Assembly: GCA_946482345.1 (NCBI GenBank) | Contig: CAMLRJ010000212.1 | Span: forward strand, 1-6,438 | Direction: 5' to 3' | Source: an uncultured Cellvibrio sp. | GTDB taxonomy: Bacteria > Pseudomonadota > Gammaproteobacteria > Pseudomonadales > Cellvibrionaceae | DNA length: 6,438 nucleotides | Shown here: piece by piece, positions 1-5,915 of the stretch | Numbering within the stretch: position 1 is the first letter of the stretch | How the letters are laid out: each line of letters begins with the position of its first letter | The notes under the pieces: model-generated | The model's input: the letters and a program-made list of their open reading frames with translations, nothing else | Told to the model about the DNA's origin: nothing | The model's database searches: none | Made by a program: the position numbers and the translations under genes

Positions 1-1076
1 AGTTTTGCACGCGTGGTGGGGTTAACAGAAATCACACCGCAATATTCCGGCATTTGTGCGGCAAAAGTTTCCGTACCAATTTTACGCGAAAGATCAATAA
101 TTTCGCCTTTGTCCATGGTTGAGAGTGGGCGCAATACCAACATGTCCGTTACGCGGTCAATTGCATTTAAATTTAACAAGGTTTGGCTGGAAACTTGCGC
201 AACACTTTCACCTGTTACCAATGCGGGTAATTCCAAACTTTCAGCCACCTGGGTCGCCGCGCGCAACATCATGCGTTTCAAAATAACGCCCATATAACTG
301 TTATCAACTTTTTCCAGAATTTCCTTGACGACTTCATCAAATGGAATGCTGACAAATTTCACGCGATGTGAAGAACCAAATTTATTCCACAAATAATAAG
401 CGACTTCCTTTACGCCAATTTCGTGAGCGCGCCCACCCAAATTAAAAAAACAATAATTGGTACGCAATCCGCGTTTCATACACAAATAACTGGACACGGT
501 TGAATCAAATCCGCCGGAAATTAACGACAGAACACCATCTTGTGTTCCTAATGGATAACCGCCAATACCTTGGGTTTTTTCGGCGATCACAAACAAGCGA
601 TTATCTTTTACTTCCAATGGCACCAATACTTCAGGGTGATGCAAATCAACACAGCGGGCTTGTGTGTTATGTAACAAGGTGCCACCAACAAACTGTTCAA
701 TTTGCACAGAATTAAAGTTGTGTTTTCCGTGACGTTTGACACGAACGCAAAAACTTTTTCCGGCAAGTTGATCACCCCAATGCAATAAGGTTTTTTCGTA
801 AATATCTTGCAAGTCACCTAATGGATAAGCTTGCACCAGATAAAAATTAGCAATACCCGGTGTGCGCGACAAGAGGTCCGATACCTGCGCAGTCAGTTGT
901 TTGTCCTGAATGGTTGACGTAATTTCAATTTTTTCCCAATCGCGTTGCACTTGCACCTGCACGCCGAGAGTAGTCAGCATTTTGCGTAAATTGTCGCGCA
1001 GTTGTTTGATAAAACGCTGACGAACCGGTTGGCTTTTGATAATAATTTCAGGAAAAACTTTGACGATAAAGTGCAT
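1..1076 (-). CDS. thiI: ThiI, tRNA 4-thiouridine synthase / thiazole sulfur carrier (partial, C-terminus outside window)
   Basis: Cytoplasmic enzyme that adenylates U8 of certain tRNAs and transfers sulfur to form 4-thiouridine; in many bacteria it also supplies sulfur for the thiazole of thiamine. The gene runs off the left edge, so 358 residues are visible of a family length near 480. The N-terminus (MHFIVKVFPEIIIKSQPVRQ) matches the gammaproteobacterial start, which fixes the ATG at 1076. An N-terminal ferredoxin-like plus THUMP region (about residues 1-170) is followed by the PP-loop ATP-binding motif SGGFDS at residues 187-192. The conserved MPEYCGVIS segment has Cys346, which by alignment from memory corresponds to E. 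coli Cys344, the disulfide partner of the rhodanese-domain cysteine. Whether the C-terminal rhodanese domain is present cannot be seen. I translated the central part by hand and found no frameshift. Its ribosome site is weak (GAG in the CCGAGCTC segment). It lies 70 bases downstream of the halogenase stop and has a possible own promoter. Confidence 0.97.
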   Translation of the reverse strand, partial: MHFIVKVFPEIIIKSQPVRQRFIKQLRDNLRKMLTTLGVQVQVQRDWEKIEITSTIQDKQLTAQVSDLLSRTPGIANFYLVQAYPLGDLQDIYEKTLLHWGDQLAGKSFCVRVKRHGKHNFNSVQIEQFVGGTLLHNTQARCVDLHHPEVLVPLEVKDNRLFVIAEKTQGIGGYPLGTQDGVLSLISGGFDSTVSSYLCMKRGLRTNYCFFNLGGRAHEIGVKEVAYYLWNKFGSSHRVKFVSIPFDEVVKEILEKVDNSYMGVILKRMMLRAATQVAESLELPALVTGESVAQVSSQTLLNLNAIDRVTDMLVLRPLSTMDKGEIIDLSRKIGTETFAAQMPEYCGVISVNPTTRAK

Positions 1077-1107
1077 GATGAGCTCGGGTGTGCAAAATAA
1101 ACGGCGG

Positions 1108-1114
1108 AATTATA
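1108..1114 (-). promoter_or_regulatory. Possible thiI promoter -10 element
   Basis: Read on the minus strand, a perfect TATAAT (complement of 1109-1114) lies 32 bases upstream of the thiI ATG, a sensible distance for a short leader. The -35 match is poor (TAGTGA at 17-base spacing), so activity is uncertain. The -10 overlaps one arm of an 8-bp dyad (1110-1117 with 1133-1140). A promoter here would make thiI expression independent of the halogenase gene upstream. Confidence 0.4.
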
Positions 1115-1140
1115 GTGCCAATCGCCATTATTCACTATAA
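1110..1140. repeat. Inverted repeat between halogenase and thiI
   Basis: Perfect 8-bp arms TTATAGTG (1110-1117) and CACTATAA (1133-1140) are separated by 15 bases. The repeat starts 6 bases past the halogenase stop codon. There is no G+C-rich stem and no T-run after it on the minus strand, so it is a poor intrinsic terminator. An operator at the thiI promoter or chance are the alternatives. Confidence 0.4.
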
Positions 1141-1146
1141 GAAAAG

Positions 1147-2664
1147 TTAGACGGGCTTATTTTTTTCCTCATGCACCCGTTGCAAATATTCATCATGTGT
1201 GGGAAGGGTTTTTACCATATTGAGAATGGCGGAGCGGGTATTGTTGAGGTCCTGGCGTAAACGTTCGGGGTCGAGATTGTCTACCAGTGGGGAATATTTT
1301 CGGGGTCTGATCCCCATGCCTTCGAATACAGATTGCCAACTGGTGTTGCGGAATAATTCTTCTGAACCTTCACGTAATTTGCCTTGAGCGGTAAATAATT
1401 CGATGCGTTCGCGCAAGCTATCAGGTAGAGGAATTTCTTTTACTGCGCGCCAGAAGGGAGTGTCAGTACGTTGGCTGGTGCAGTAGTGCAACAATACGAA
1501 ATCACGAACCTCTTCGTAATCATTGTGCATGCGGCGATTATATTCGCGTTGCAAACTGACATCACAATCCTGATCGGGAAAGTAACGTAAAAACATCTCC
1601 ATGCCGCGTGCAATTAAATGAATGGCGGTTGATTCCAACGGTTCAACAAATCCAGCCGATAAACCAACTGCCAAACAATTGTGTAGCCAGAATTTTTCAC
1701 GACGACCGCAACTGAAATTAATCACATGAGGATCATTGATTCGCTTTTGATCCAATTGCTTCATTAATGTGGATTTGGCATCAGCATCCGTACAAAATTT
1801 GCTGGAATAAACGTAGCCGTGACCGATTGCATTTTGTAAAGGAATTCGCCACGACCATCCACTTTTTTGTGCTTTGGATATAGTGTACGGCGGTGTGTTA
1901 TCGGCTTTTTCTGTTTTAACGACGACTGCCCTGTCACAAGGTAAAACAGATGACCAGTCTTCAAAAGCAGTTTGTAAATGTTTGCCGATTAACAGTGATT
2001 TAAAACCACTGCAATCGATAAAAAAATCACCTTCGACAATTTCACCATTACTTAACACCAAATGCTGGATAAAGTTGTCTTCAGGGCGTGATTGCACTTT
2101 GGTAACAGTACCTTTGATTGAAATCACACCGGACTTTGTTGCTTGCTTGCGTAAAAATTCGACTACCGATTTTGCATCCAGATGCACTGCATAATTGGCT
2201 CCGCCCAAAGGTGTGTTTTGGGCTTGATTGGGTAAAAAAAATCGATGATTTTTTGCCATGACTGCGCAAGGCGAAAAATCTTGCAAAGGAAATTCAACAC
2301 CCTCTTCCTGGGCTTTTAGCCAACACTGATAAAAATCCTGGGAATCTATGGGTTTGCCGATCACACCGAATGGATGGAAATAAGTGTGATTGCGTTCGCG
2401 CCAATCAACAAATTGAATTCCCAATTTAAAACAGGCTTGGGTTTCGCGTAAAAATTCTTTTTCATCAATTCCCAGATGCTGCAATAAACGGACGAAAGGC
2501 GGAATGGTTGATTCGCCCACACCAATAACATTGATGTCATCAGATTCGATTACCTGAATAACACAATTGGAGGGTTTGAGATGTTTTGCCAGCATGCAGG
2601 CAGTGATCCACCCGGATGTACCACCACCGAGAACGATGATTTTTTTGAGTGATTTAATTCGCAT
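1147..2664 (-). CDS. Flavin-dependent (tryptophan-type) halogenase, substrate unknown
   Basis: Member of the FADH2-dependent tryptophan halogenase family, which makes hypohalous acid at the flavin and passes it along a tunnel to a lysine that halogenates an aromatic substrate. The 505 residues are a normal length. Visible motifs are GGGTSG at 13-18 for FAD binding; GVGESTIPPF from 48; Lys80 in ACFKLGIQF, equivalent to PrnA Lys79; FHPFG at 96-100; the hallmark WSWRIP at 270-275; and EPLEST at 341-346, whose Glu344 matches PrnA Glu346. All key catalytic residues are therefore present. The start at 2664 is chosen because the FAD motif begins at the usual distance and the reading frame upstream of it lies inside the LysR gene. 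No clear Shine-Dalgarno is seen, and the gene begins 11 bases after the LysR stop, suggesting coupled translation. No flavin reductase or pathway gene is beside it, so the substrate (free tryptophan, a peptide or another aromatic) cannot be told. Confidence 0.93.
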   Translation of the reverse strand: MRIKSLKKIIVLGGGTSGWITACMLAKHLKPSNCVIQVIESDDINVIGVGESTIPPFVRLLQHLGIDEKEFLRETQACFKLGIQFVDWRERNHTYFHPFGVIGKPIDSQDFYQCWLKAQEEGVEFPLQDFSPCAVMAKNHRFFLPNQAQNTPLGGANYAVHLDAKSVVEFLRKQATKSGVISIKGTVTKVQSRPEDNFIQHLVLSNGEIVEGDFFIDCSGFKSLLIGKHLQTAFEDWSSVLPCDRAVVVKTEKADNTPPYTISKAQKSGWSWRIPLQNAIGHGYVYSSKFCTDADAKSTLMKQLDQKRINDPHVINFSCGRREKFWLHNCLAVGLSAGFVEPLESTAIHLIARGMEMFLRYFPDQDCDVSLQREYNRRMHNDYEEVRDFVLLHYCTSQRTDTPFWRAVKEIPLPDSLRERIELFTAQGKLREGSEELFRNTSWQSVFEGMGIRPRKYSPLVDNLDPERLRQDLNNTRSAILNMVKTLPTHDEYLQRVHEEKNKPV

Positions 2665-2675
2665 ACTGGAATAAG

Positions 2676-3605
2676 TTATCGTTGCAGATAATCCAAGCCT
2701 AGCATTTGATGCTGCTCGGGCGCCACAAAATTCAAATGCCACTCGGCACAGGATTTTATTGTTTGCGATAAAAGCTCCATCATTTTGTAGCGTGGATAAG
2801 TGGTTCGCCAAACCAACGACACTTTTCTTGCGGGCAGATCGTCGATGTTGCGTAATGTCCATTTGTTGGTGGTATAAAGCTGGGAATTGGCTGCAATAAA
2901 TGGCATAAAACCCAAGCCCATCTGGGTTGCTACCAAGCCGCGCAAGGTTTCATTACTACTGACTTTTTCCAGAGTGATATTGCTATTCATTTGTGCAGCC
3001 AGTTGCTCATAATCGTTTTCTGCAACAAACAGGTTTGTATCAGCCAGATCAGCGAAAGACAGTGAATTTTTTGCCGAAAGTGGATGTGGTACAGGCAACA
3101 ATACTTGCCAGGGTTCGCTAAAAAGTTCTCGCACAACACAGTCTTTAATGGGCGCATTATCTGCAATCAATATTGCATCAAGACAATTATTGGTTAAATC
3201 CTGAATCAGTTCGGCATCCGGTTTTTCATCCAGATAAATTTTGGTTGCATATTCCTGATGTTGAAATTGCAATAATAGTTGCGGGTATAAATAAGCGCCG
3301 AGAGATTGACTGCTGCCCAGCTGCACCGGTGATTGCAATTGGTCTTTATCCGCAGCGACAAGCGCATGAATTGAATTCAACTGCGCCAATACTTTTTCTG
3401 CTTCTTTTGCCAGCGCCAAACCTTCAGTTGTAATGCGTATGCCGCGGCTCAAGCGTTCACATAATAAAAATCCCAATTCGTCTTCAAGTTTGGCTATAGC
3501 AGCGCTGAGTGCGGGTTGGCTGACATTGCATTTGGCAGCGGCGCGCCCGAAATGACTTTCCTGTGCGAGTGCGGTCAGATATTGCATGTCGTTAATTGAA
3601 AGCAT
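2676..3605 (-). CDS. LysR-type transcriptional regulator, OxyR-like but lacking redox cysteines
   Basis: DNA-binding regulator of 309 residues. The N-terminal winged helix-turn-helix spans about 3-61 (SHFGRAAAKCNVSQPALSAA, then IAKLEDELGFLLCERLSRG), followed by a linker helix and a periplasmic-binding-like effector domain (about 92-295). The effector domain resembles OxyR: SSNETLRGLVATQMGLGF (217-234) parallels the OxyR segment ETLRNMVAAGSG, and SLVWRTTYPRYKMMELL (263-279) parallels its end. By ungapped alignment to E. coli OxyR from memory, the peroxide-sensing Cys199 is Tyr199 and Cys208 is Ser208, so a disulfide switch of that type is not expected and the ligand is unknown. The ATG at 3605 matches the start of the family. 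It has no visible Shine-Dalgarno and follows the lipoprotein stop by 7 bases. Its likely target is its own operon, including the halogenase 11 bases downstream. Confidence 0.92.
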   Translation of the reverse strand: MLSINDMQYLTALAQESHFGRAAAKCNVSQPALSAAIAKLEDELGFLLCERLSRGIRITTEGLALAKEAEKVLAQLNSIHALVAADKDQLQSPVQLGSSQSLGAYLYPQLLLQFQHQEYATKIYLDEKPDAELIQDLTNNCLDAILIADNAPIKDCVVRELFSEPWQVLLPVPHPLSAKNSLSFADLADTNLFVAENDYEQLAAQMNSNITLEKVSSNETLRGLVATQMGLGFMPFIAANSQLYTTNKWTLRNIDDLPARKVSLVWRTTYPRYKMMELLSQTIKSCAEWHLNFVAPEQHQMLGLDYLQR

Positions 3606-3612
3606 ATGAAAA

Positions 3613-4272
3613 CTAATTGCAAGGTTTGGTTTGAACTCGCGAAGTTTCTTCGATTAACTCATCAGTGGAACCTTGAAAATTGGCAACCAACTGATTATTG
3701 AGTGGATTAAAGAATTTTATGCGCAAGTCGTAAATTGTTTTTTGTTCGGCCAATGTCAATATTTCGGTTCCGGGACAGTCTGTATGCCAGCCTCTTTCTT
3801 CGACTATCTCTGTTGTTGTTTCACACTTTTCAATGCCATCTATGAATCGGCAATTTTTAACTTCTTTTTCAATTTCTTTTTCGCATATACCTGAAAAAGT
3901 ACAGACTATTTCTTTTTCCAGAATCATTGGATCACTTAAAAATCGTCGATCTATTTGCCCTTCAACTCGTAGATCCCAATGGGTCTCCAGCGTTTCCAGG
4001 GTAAAGCTGCCATGCACGGATTCTTTGCCAATCCCTCGATTGAGGTTGATAATTAATTGCTGCTTGTCTTGCACAATTTCCAAACGTTTAATTTGATTGT
4101 TCAGATTGTTTGTCGCATAAATTATTCTGGCAGGTGCGGAGTCAAATAGATCCAATCCATTTTTTTCTTTGCCATTAAATTTTTGCAGATCTCCCTGAAA
4201 AACTTTTTTATCTTCAACTAACAGACAGCCTGATAACAAAAATATTAACCCAATCAACACCAATCTGGACAT
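3613..4272 (-). CDS. Unrecognised Cys-rich lipoprotein
   Basis: I do not recognise a family. The 219-residue product has a lipoprotein signal peptide: MSRL followed by a hydrophobic stretch and the lipobox LSGC with the acylated Cys16. Leucine at +2 favours sorting to the outer membrane, facing the periplasm. The rest is polar and probably beta-rich, with a charged stretch EKEIEKEVKN at 131-140. Six further cysteines (124, 130, 141, 150, 166, 218) could form up to three disulfides. The start at 4272 is chosen because a strong AAAGGAGA (4286-4279) lies 6 bases before the ATG and the signal peptide begins there; an in-frame TTG at 4311 would add 13 residues without such support. The Shine-Dalgarno is buried in a long hairpin. 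It lies between the antiporter and LysR genes, 7 bases before LysR, so it is likely co-transcribed with LysR and the halogenase. No function is assigned. Confidence 0.85.
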   Translation of the reverse strand: MSRLVLIGLIFLLSGCLLVEDKKVFQGDLQKFNGKEKNGLDLFDSAPARIIYATNNLNNQIKRLEIVQDKQQLIINLNRGIGKESVHGSFTLETLETHWDLRVEGQIDRRFLSDPMILEKEIVCTFSGICEKEIEKEVKNCRFIDGIEKCETTTEIVEERGWHTDCPGTEILTLAEQKTIYDLRIKFFNPLNNQLVANFQGSTDELIEETSRVQTKPCN

Positions 4273-4324
4273 GGTAAATCTCCTTTGTCGTGAAAGTGAC
4301 AGTCTGGACAAAAGGAGATTAACC
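4273..4324 (-). promoter_or_regulatory. Hairpin sequestering the lipoprotein gene ribosome binding site
   Basis: On the minus-strand transcript, GGUUAAUCUCCUUUUGUC (complement of 4324-4307) can pair with GACAAAGGAGAUUUACC (complement of 4289-4273), enclosing a 17-base loop. This gives 16 Watson-Crick pairs with one U-U mismatch and one bulged U. The entire Shine-Dalgarno AAAGGAGA lies in the 3' arm, and the stem ends directly before the ATG at 4272. The geometry is that of a translational switch. There is no U-run after it, so it is not a standard terminator. What would open it (temperature, a protein, a small RNA or a translating ribosome) is not visible. Confidence 0.6.
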
Positions 4325-4361
4325 TAATCTGAATTCACCATACTTCCTTGTGCTTCGTAAA

Positions 4362-4392
4362 ATTATGTTGAACGGAAAATAATATTTTTCAA
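4362..4392 (-). promoter_or_regulatory. Weak possible promoter for lipoprotein-LysR-halogenase genes
   Basis: On the minus strand, TTGAAA (complement of 4387-4392, 5 of 6 to consensus) and CATAAT (complement of 4362-4367, 5 of 6) are separated by 19 bases, which is longer than ideal. It overlaps the end of the antiporter gene. Initiation near 4355 would yield a leader containing the complete ribosome-site hairpin. In such A+T-rich sequence the match could be chance. Confidence 0.22.
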
Positions 4393-5571
4393 CTTTTCCA
4401 GTTTTGGTGATGTCACTGGAACCGTCAACATGGTACTTAACACTGCCATGATTAAAAGAGCAGTAAAGGTTTCGCTGGTGATGATTTGTTTGTCCAACAA
4501 TACGTTGGCAAAAATAATCATGATCAGGGCTTTGGTTTGCAATAACCAACCAATAATTGACGCTTCACCTTTTTCCCATTTTAAAATTTTTCCGGCGAGA
4601 TGGACGCCAGCCAGTTTTCCGGCGACTGATGCAAATAATAAAATGCCCGCCGCAATAAATACTGTCGCACCACCCACTTCCCAGTTGGTGCGCAAGCCTG
4701 TGCTCAGGAAGAAAACCGGCATGATGATCATCAATACGAAATGGCGCAGCTTGTCCATGTCTTCCTGATTAAACCAGTCGGCATCCATAACCGCACCTGC
4801 GAGGAAAGCGCCGACCATAAAATGCAAACCGGCCCAGTCCGCAGCCAATCCACAGAAAGCCAGCCAGATGAAACCCGCATACCAACGGTCTTTTTCCTGA
4901 ATGGCTAACATCAACTTGCGGAAAAGATAACTGGATACAGCAAAAGCAATCAGGAACATACCCTGACGACCAACCCGCTCCCAATCCAACAGAATCAGGG
5001 CCAATACGCCCCAAATAGCGATATCGTCCAGACTGGCGTAACGCAAAATTCTTTGACCTATGGGTTGGCGAAGAATATGCAGTTTCTCCATCAACAAAAT
5101 CAGGATAGGCAGGGCTGTTACTGCACAGGCCATTCCTACTCCCAAAATAAACTGCCAGGTCATGCCTTTGGGCCCCATCCATCCATCGCTGAATGCCATT
5201 AGTGCCACCGCCGCAACACAACCAAACAAGAGTGGTGTGCCAAGCGCCAGGCCAGCGGTAATTCCACTTTCGCGCTTGTATTCCCAAGCTTTTTTCAGAT
5301 CCAGTTCGATACCGGCGATCCAAACGAAAATCATCACTGCCCACCAAGCAATACCATTCAGCGATTGTATGACTTGCGGATTAAAAACGAATTGGTAGTA
5401 ATCGGGGAAAGCTGCACCCAATACACCCGGACCAAGCAAAATGCCGCCGATAATCTGGACTACAACCAGGGGAGCCCAGTAGTCAGTTTTAAACAGGCGC
5501 CAGATCAAGTAGGGAACGCTGAAAATAATCAGCATAGCAATCAGGAATATTTCAGTAGTTGTCATATGCAT
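4363..5571 (-). CDS. CPA2-family cation:proton antiporter (NapA/KefB-like membrane domain only)
   Basis: Inner-membrane monovalent cation/proton exchanger of the CPA2 family, 402 residues with about 12-13 membrane segments. Family marks are QIIGGILLGPGVLG (39-52), AGIELDL (86-92), TALPILILLMEKL (152-164), the ion-binding Asp182-Asp183 pair in ASLDDIAIW, and MPVFFLSTGLRTNW (284-297). A DD pair, rather than ND or QD, is typical of NapA-type exchangers thought to be electrogenic; whether Na+ or K+ is carried cannot be told. The protein ends just after the last membrane segment, so it lacks the C-terminal RCK/TrkA-N nucleotide-binding domain of KefB and KefC. The start at 5571 is chosen over the ATG six bases later because AAAAGGG (5585-5579) sits 8 bases before it. 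It may be the first gene of the four-gene run, 90 bases ahead of the lipoprotein gene. Confidence 0.92.
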   Translation of the reverse strand: MHMTTTEIFLIAMLIIFSVPYLIWRLFKTDYWAPLVVVQIIGGILLGPGVLGAAFPDYYQFVFNPQVIQSLNGIAWWAVMIFVWIAGIELDLKKAWEYKRESGITAGLALGTPLLFGCVAAVALMAFSDGWMGPKGMTWQFILGVGMACAVTALPILILLMEKLHILRQPIGQRILRYASLDDIAIWGVLALILLDWERVGRQGMFLIAFAVSSYLFRKLMLAIQEKDRWYAGFIWLAFCGLAADWAGLHFMVGAFLAGAVMDADWFNQEDMDKLRHFVLMIIMPVFFLSTGLRTNWEVGGATVFIAAGILLFASVAGKLAGVHLAGKILKWEKGEASIIGWLLQTKALIMIIFANVLLDKQIITSETFTALLIMAVLSTMLTVPVTSPKLEKLKNIIFRST

Positions 5572-5637
5572 GGACGAAACCCTTTTGTTTTTATTGAAAG
5601 GCGGTCTTTCTACGGGAGTCAGTTTGGGCGCTCAACA

Positions 5638-5654
5638 AAAAATTAATAATTTTT
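5638..5654. repeat. A+T-only palindrome
   Basis: AAAAATTA and TAATTTTT flank a single central A, a perfect dyad. It lies just downstream of the predicted antiporter transcription start. It is composed only of A and T, so it may be chance or a bend/nucleoid-protein site. Confidence 0.3.
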
Positions 5655-5657
5655 GGC

Positions 5658-5711
5658 TATTGATTTTAGCAGCATAGCCTTTGGATAAACGCTTGTCCGT
5701 TAAAATCAATA
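5658..5711. repeat. 11-bp inverted repeat bracketing a promoter (candidate operator)
   Basis: Perfect arms TATTGATTTTA (5658-5668) and TAAAATCAATA (5701-5711) are separated by 32 bases, with centres 43 bases apart, about four helical turns, so both arms face the same side of the DNA. The spacer is almost exactly filled by a possible minus-strand promoter. This layout suits a repressor or activator binding both arms. The factor is unknown; the LysR protein of this cluster is one candidate. Confidence 0.5.
5671..5699 (-). promoter_or_regulatory. Possible sigma-70 promoter for the antiporter operon
   Basis: On the minus strand, CGGACA (complement of 5694-5699, 4 of 6) and TATGCT (complement of 5671-5676, 4 of 6) are spaced by an ideal 17 bases. 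Initiation would fall near 5664, inside the left arm of the inverted repeat, giving a leader of about 93 bases. The same segment read on the plus strand also has TTGATT and GATAAA 18 bases apart, so a promoter toward glnA is possible too. Confidence 0.4.
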
Positions 5712-5720
5712 ATGTTTTTG

Positions 5721-5737
5721 TGCACCAAATAAAACCA
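5721..5737 (+). promoter_or_regulatory. Degenerate NtrC half-site
   Basis: A perfect left half TGCACC is not followed by a good GGTGCA half. It is centred 31 bases, about three helical turns, upstream of the better NtrC site. That is close to the spacing I recall for the paired enhancer sites of E. coli glnA, which raises its credibility. Confidence 0.35.
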
Positions 5738-5751
5738 TGTGACCGCTATGT

Positions 5752-5768
5752 AGCATCAAAATGGTGCA
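5752..5768 (+). promoter_or_regulatory. NtrC (GlnG) binding site upstream of glnA
   Basis: AGCATCAAAATGGTGCA matches the NtrC dyad GCACC-N5-GGTGC with one mismatch in the left half. Its centre is about 98 bases upstream of the start predicted from the sigma-54 element, a usual position for a bacterial enhancer. NtrC phosphate would activate glnA here under nitrogen limitation. Confidence 0.65.
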
Positions 5769-5814
5769 TTTGGTTTTTTGTGAGAAATTCCAGAGGCTTA
5801 TTTGTCAGTGCCTG

Positions 5815-5842
5815 TTGCTATTTTTATTGGATGGCATATATT
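5815..5842 (+). promoter_or_regulatory. Possible sigma-70 promoter overlapping the sigma-54 site
   Basis: TTGCTA (5815-5820) and TATATT (5837-5842) are 16 bases apart, 4 of 6 and 5 of 6 to consensus. If active it would give basal glnA transcription from nearly the same place as the sigma-54 promoter, and the two polymerases would exclude each other. Confidence 0.3.
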
Positions 5843-5847
5843 TTGCC
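5832..5847 (+). promoter_or_regulatory. Sigma-54 (RpoN) promoter of glnA
   Basis: TGGCAT-ATATT-TTGCC closely matches the TGGCAC-N5-TTGCW consensus, with the invariant GG (5833-5834) and GC (5845-5846) exactly 10 bases apart. The start would be near 5858, leaving a leader of about 91 bases before glnA. The upstream NtrC-like site and the identity of the gene both support it. Confidence 0.75.
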
Positions 5848-5915
5848 CCCTTTCTGACACTCGATCTCGCACCTTCATTGGTGATATGTGGCTGAGAAAT
5901 CTTTTTTTAATCCCC

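Noticed and set aside
500..817. Short open frames on both strands inside thiI
   Set aside because: The thiI translation across this span is intact and conserved, so these are shadows.
2665..2862. N-terminal extension of the halogenase reading frame into the LysR gene
   Set aside because: The extra 66 residues overlap LysR coding sequence and precede the normal FAD-motif start; the ATG at 2664 fits the family.
4273..4311. Upstream TTG start for the lipoprotein
   Set aside because: It would put 13 polar residues ahead of the signal peptide and ignores the strong Shine-Dalgarno before the ATG at 4272.
4324..4341. Five-codon leader frame (MVNSD) ending at the hairpin's 5' arm
   Set aside because: An attenuation-style role is tempting, but the AAGGA before it is only 3 bases from the ATG and so short a frame is likely by chance.
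4367..4393. GTTGAA / TTCAAC dyad at the end of the antiporter gene as a terminator
   Set aside because: The stem is A+T-rich with a bulge, lies within the coding sequence and lacks a following T-run on the minus strand.
4769..5347. Minus-strand open frame of 192 codons inside the antiporter gene
   Set aside because: It is a frame-shifted reading of a gene with clear family motifs; its composition is unlike a membrane or typical soluble protein.
5869..5884. GCACC-N6-GGTGA downstream of the sigma-54 start, like an NtrC dyad
   Set aside because: The spacer is six rather than five bases and the right half is imperfect; the position inside the leader is not usual for an activator.
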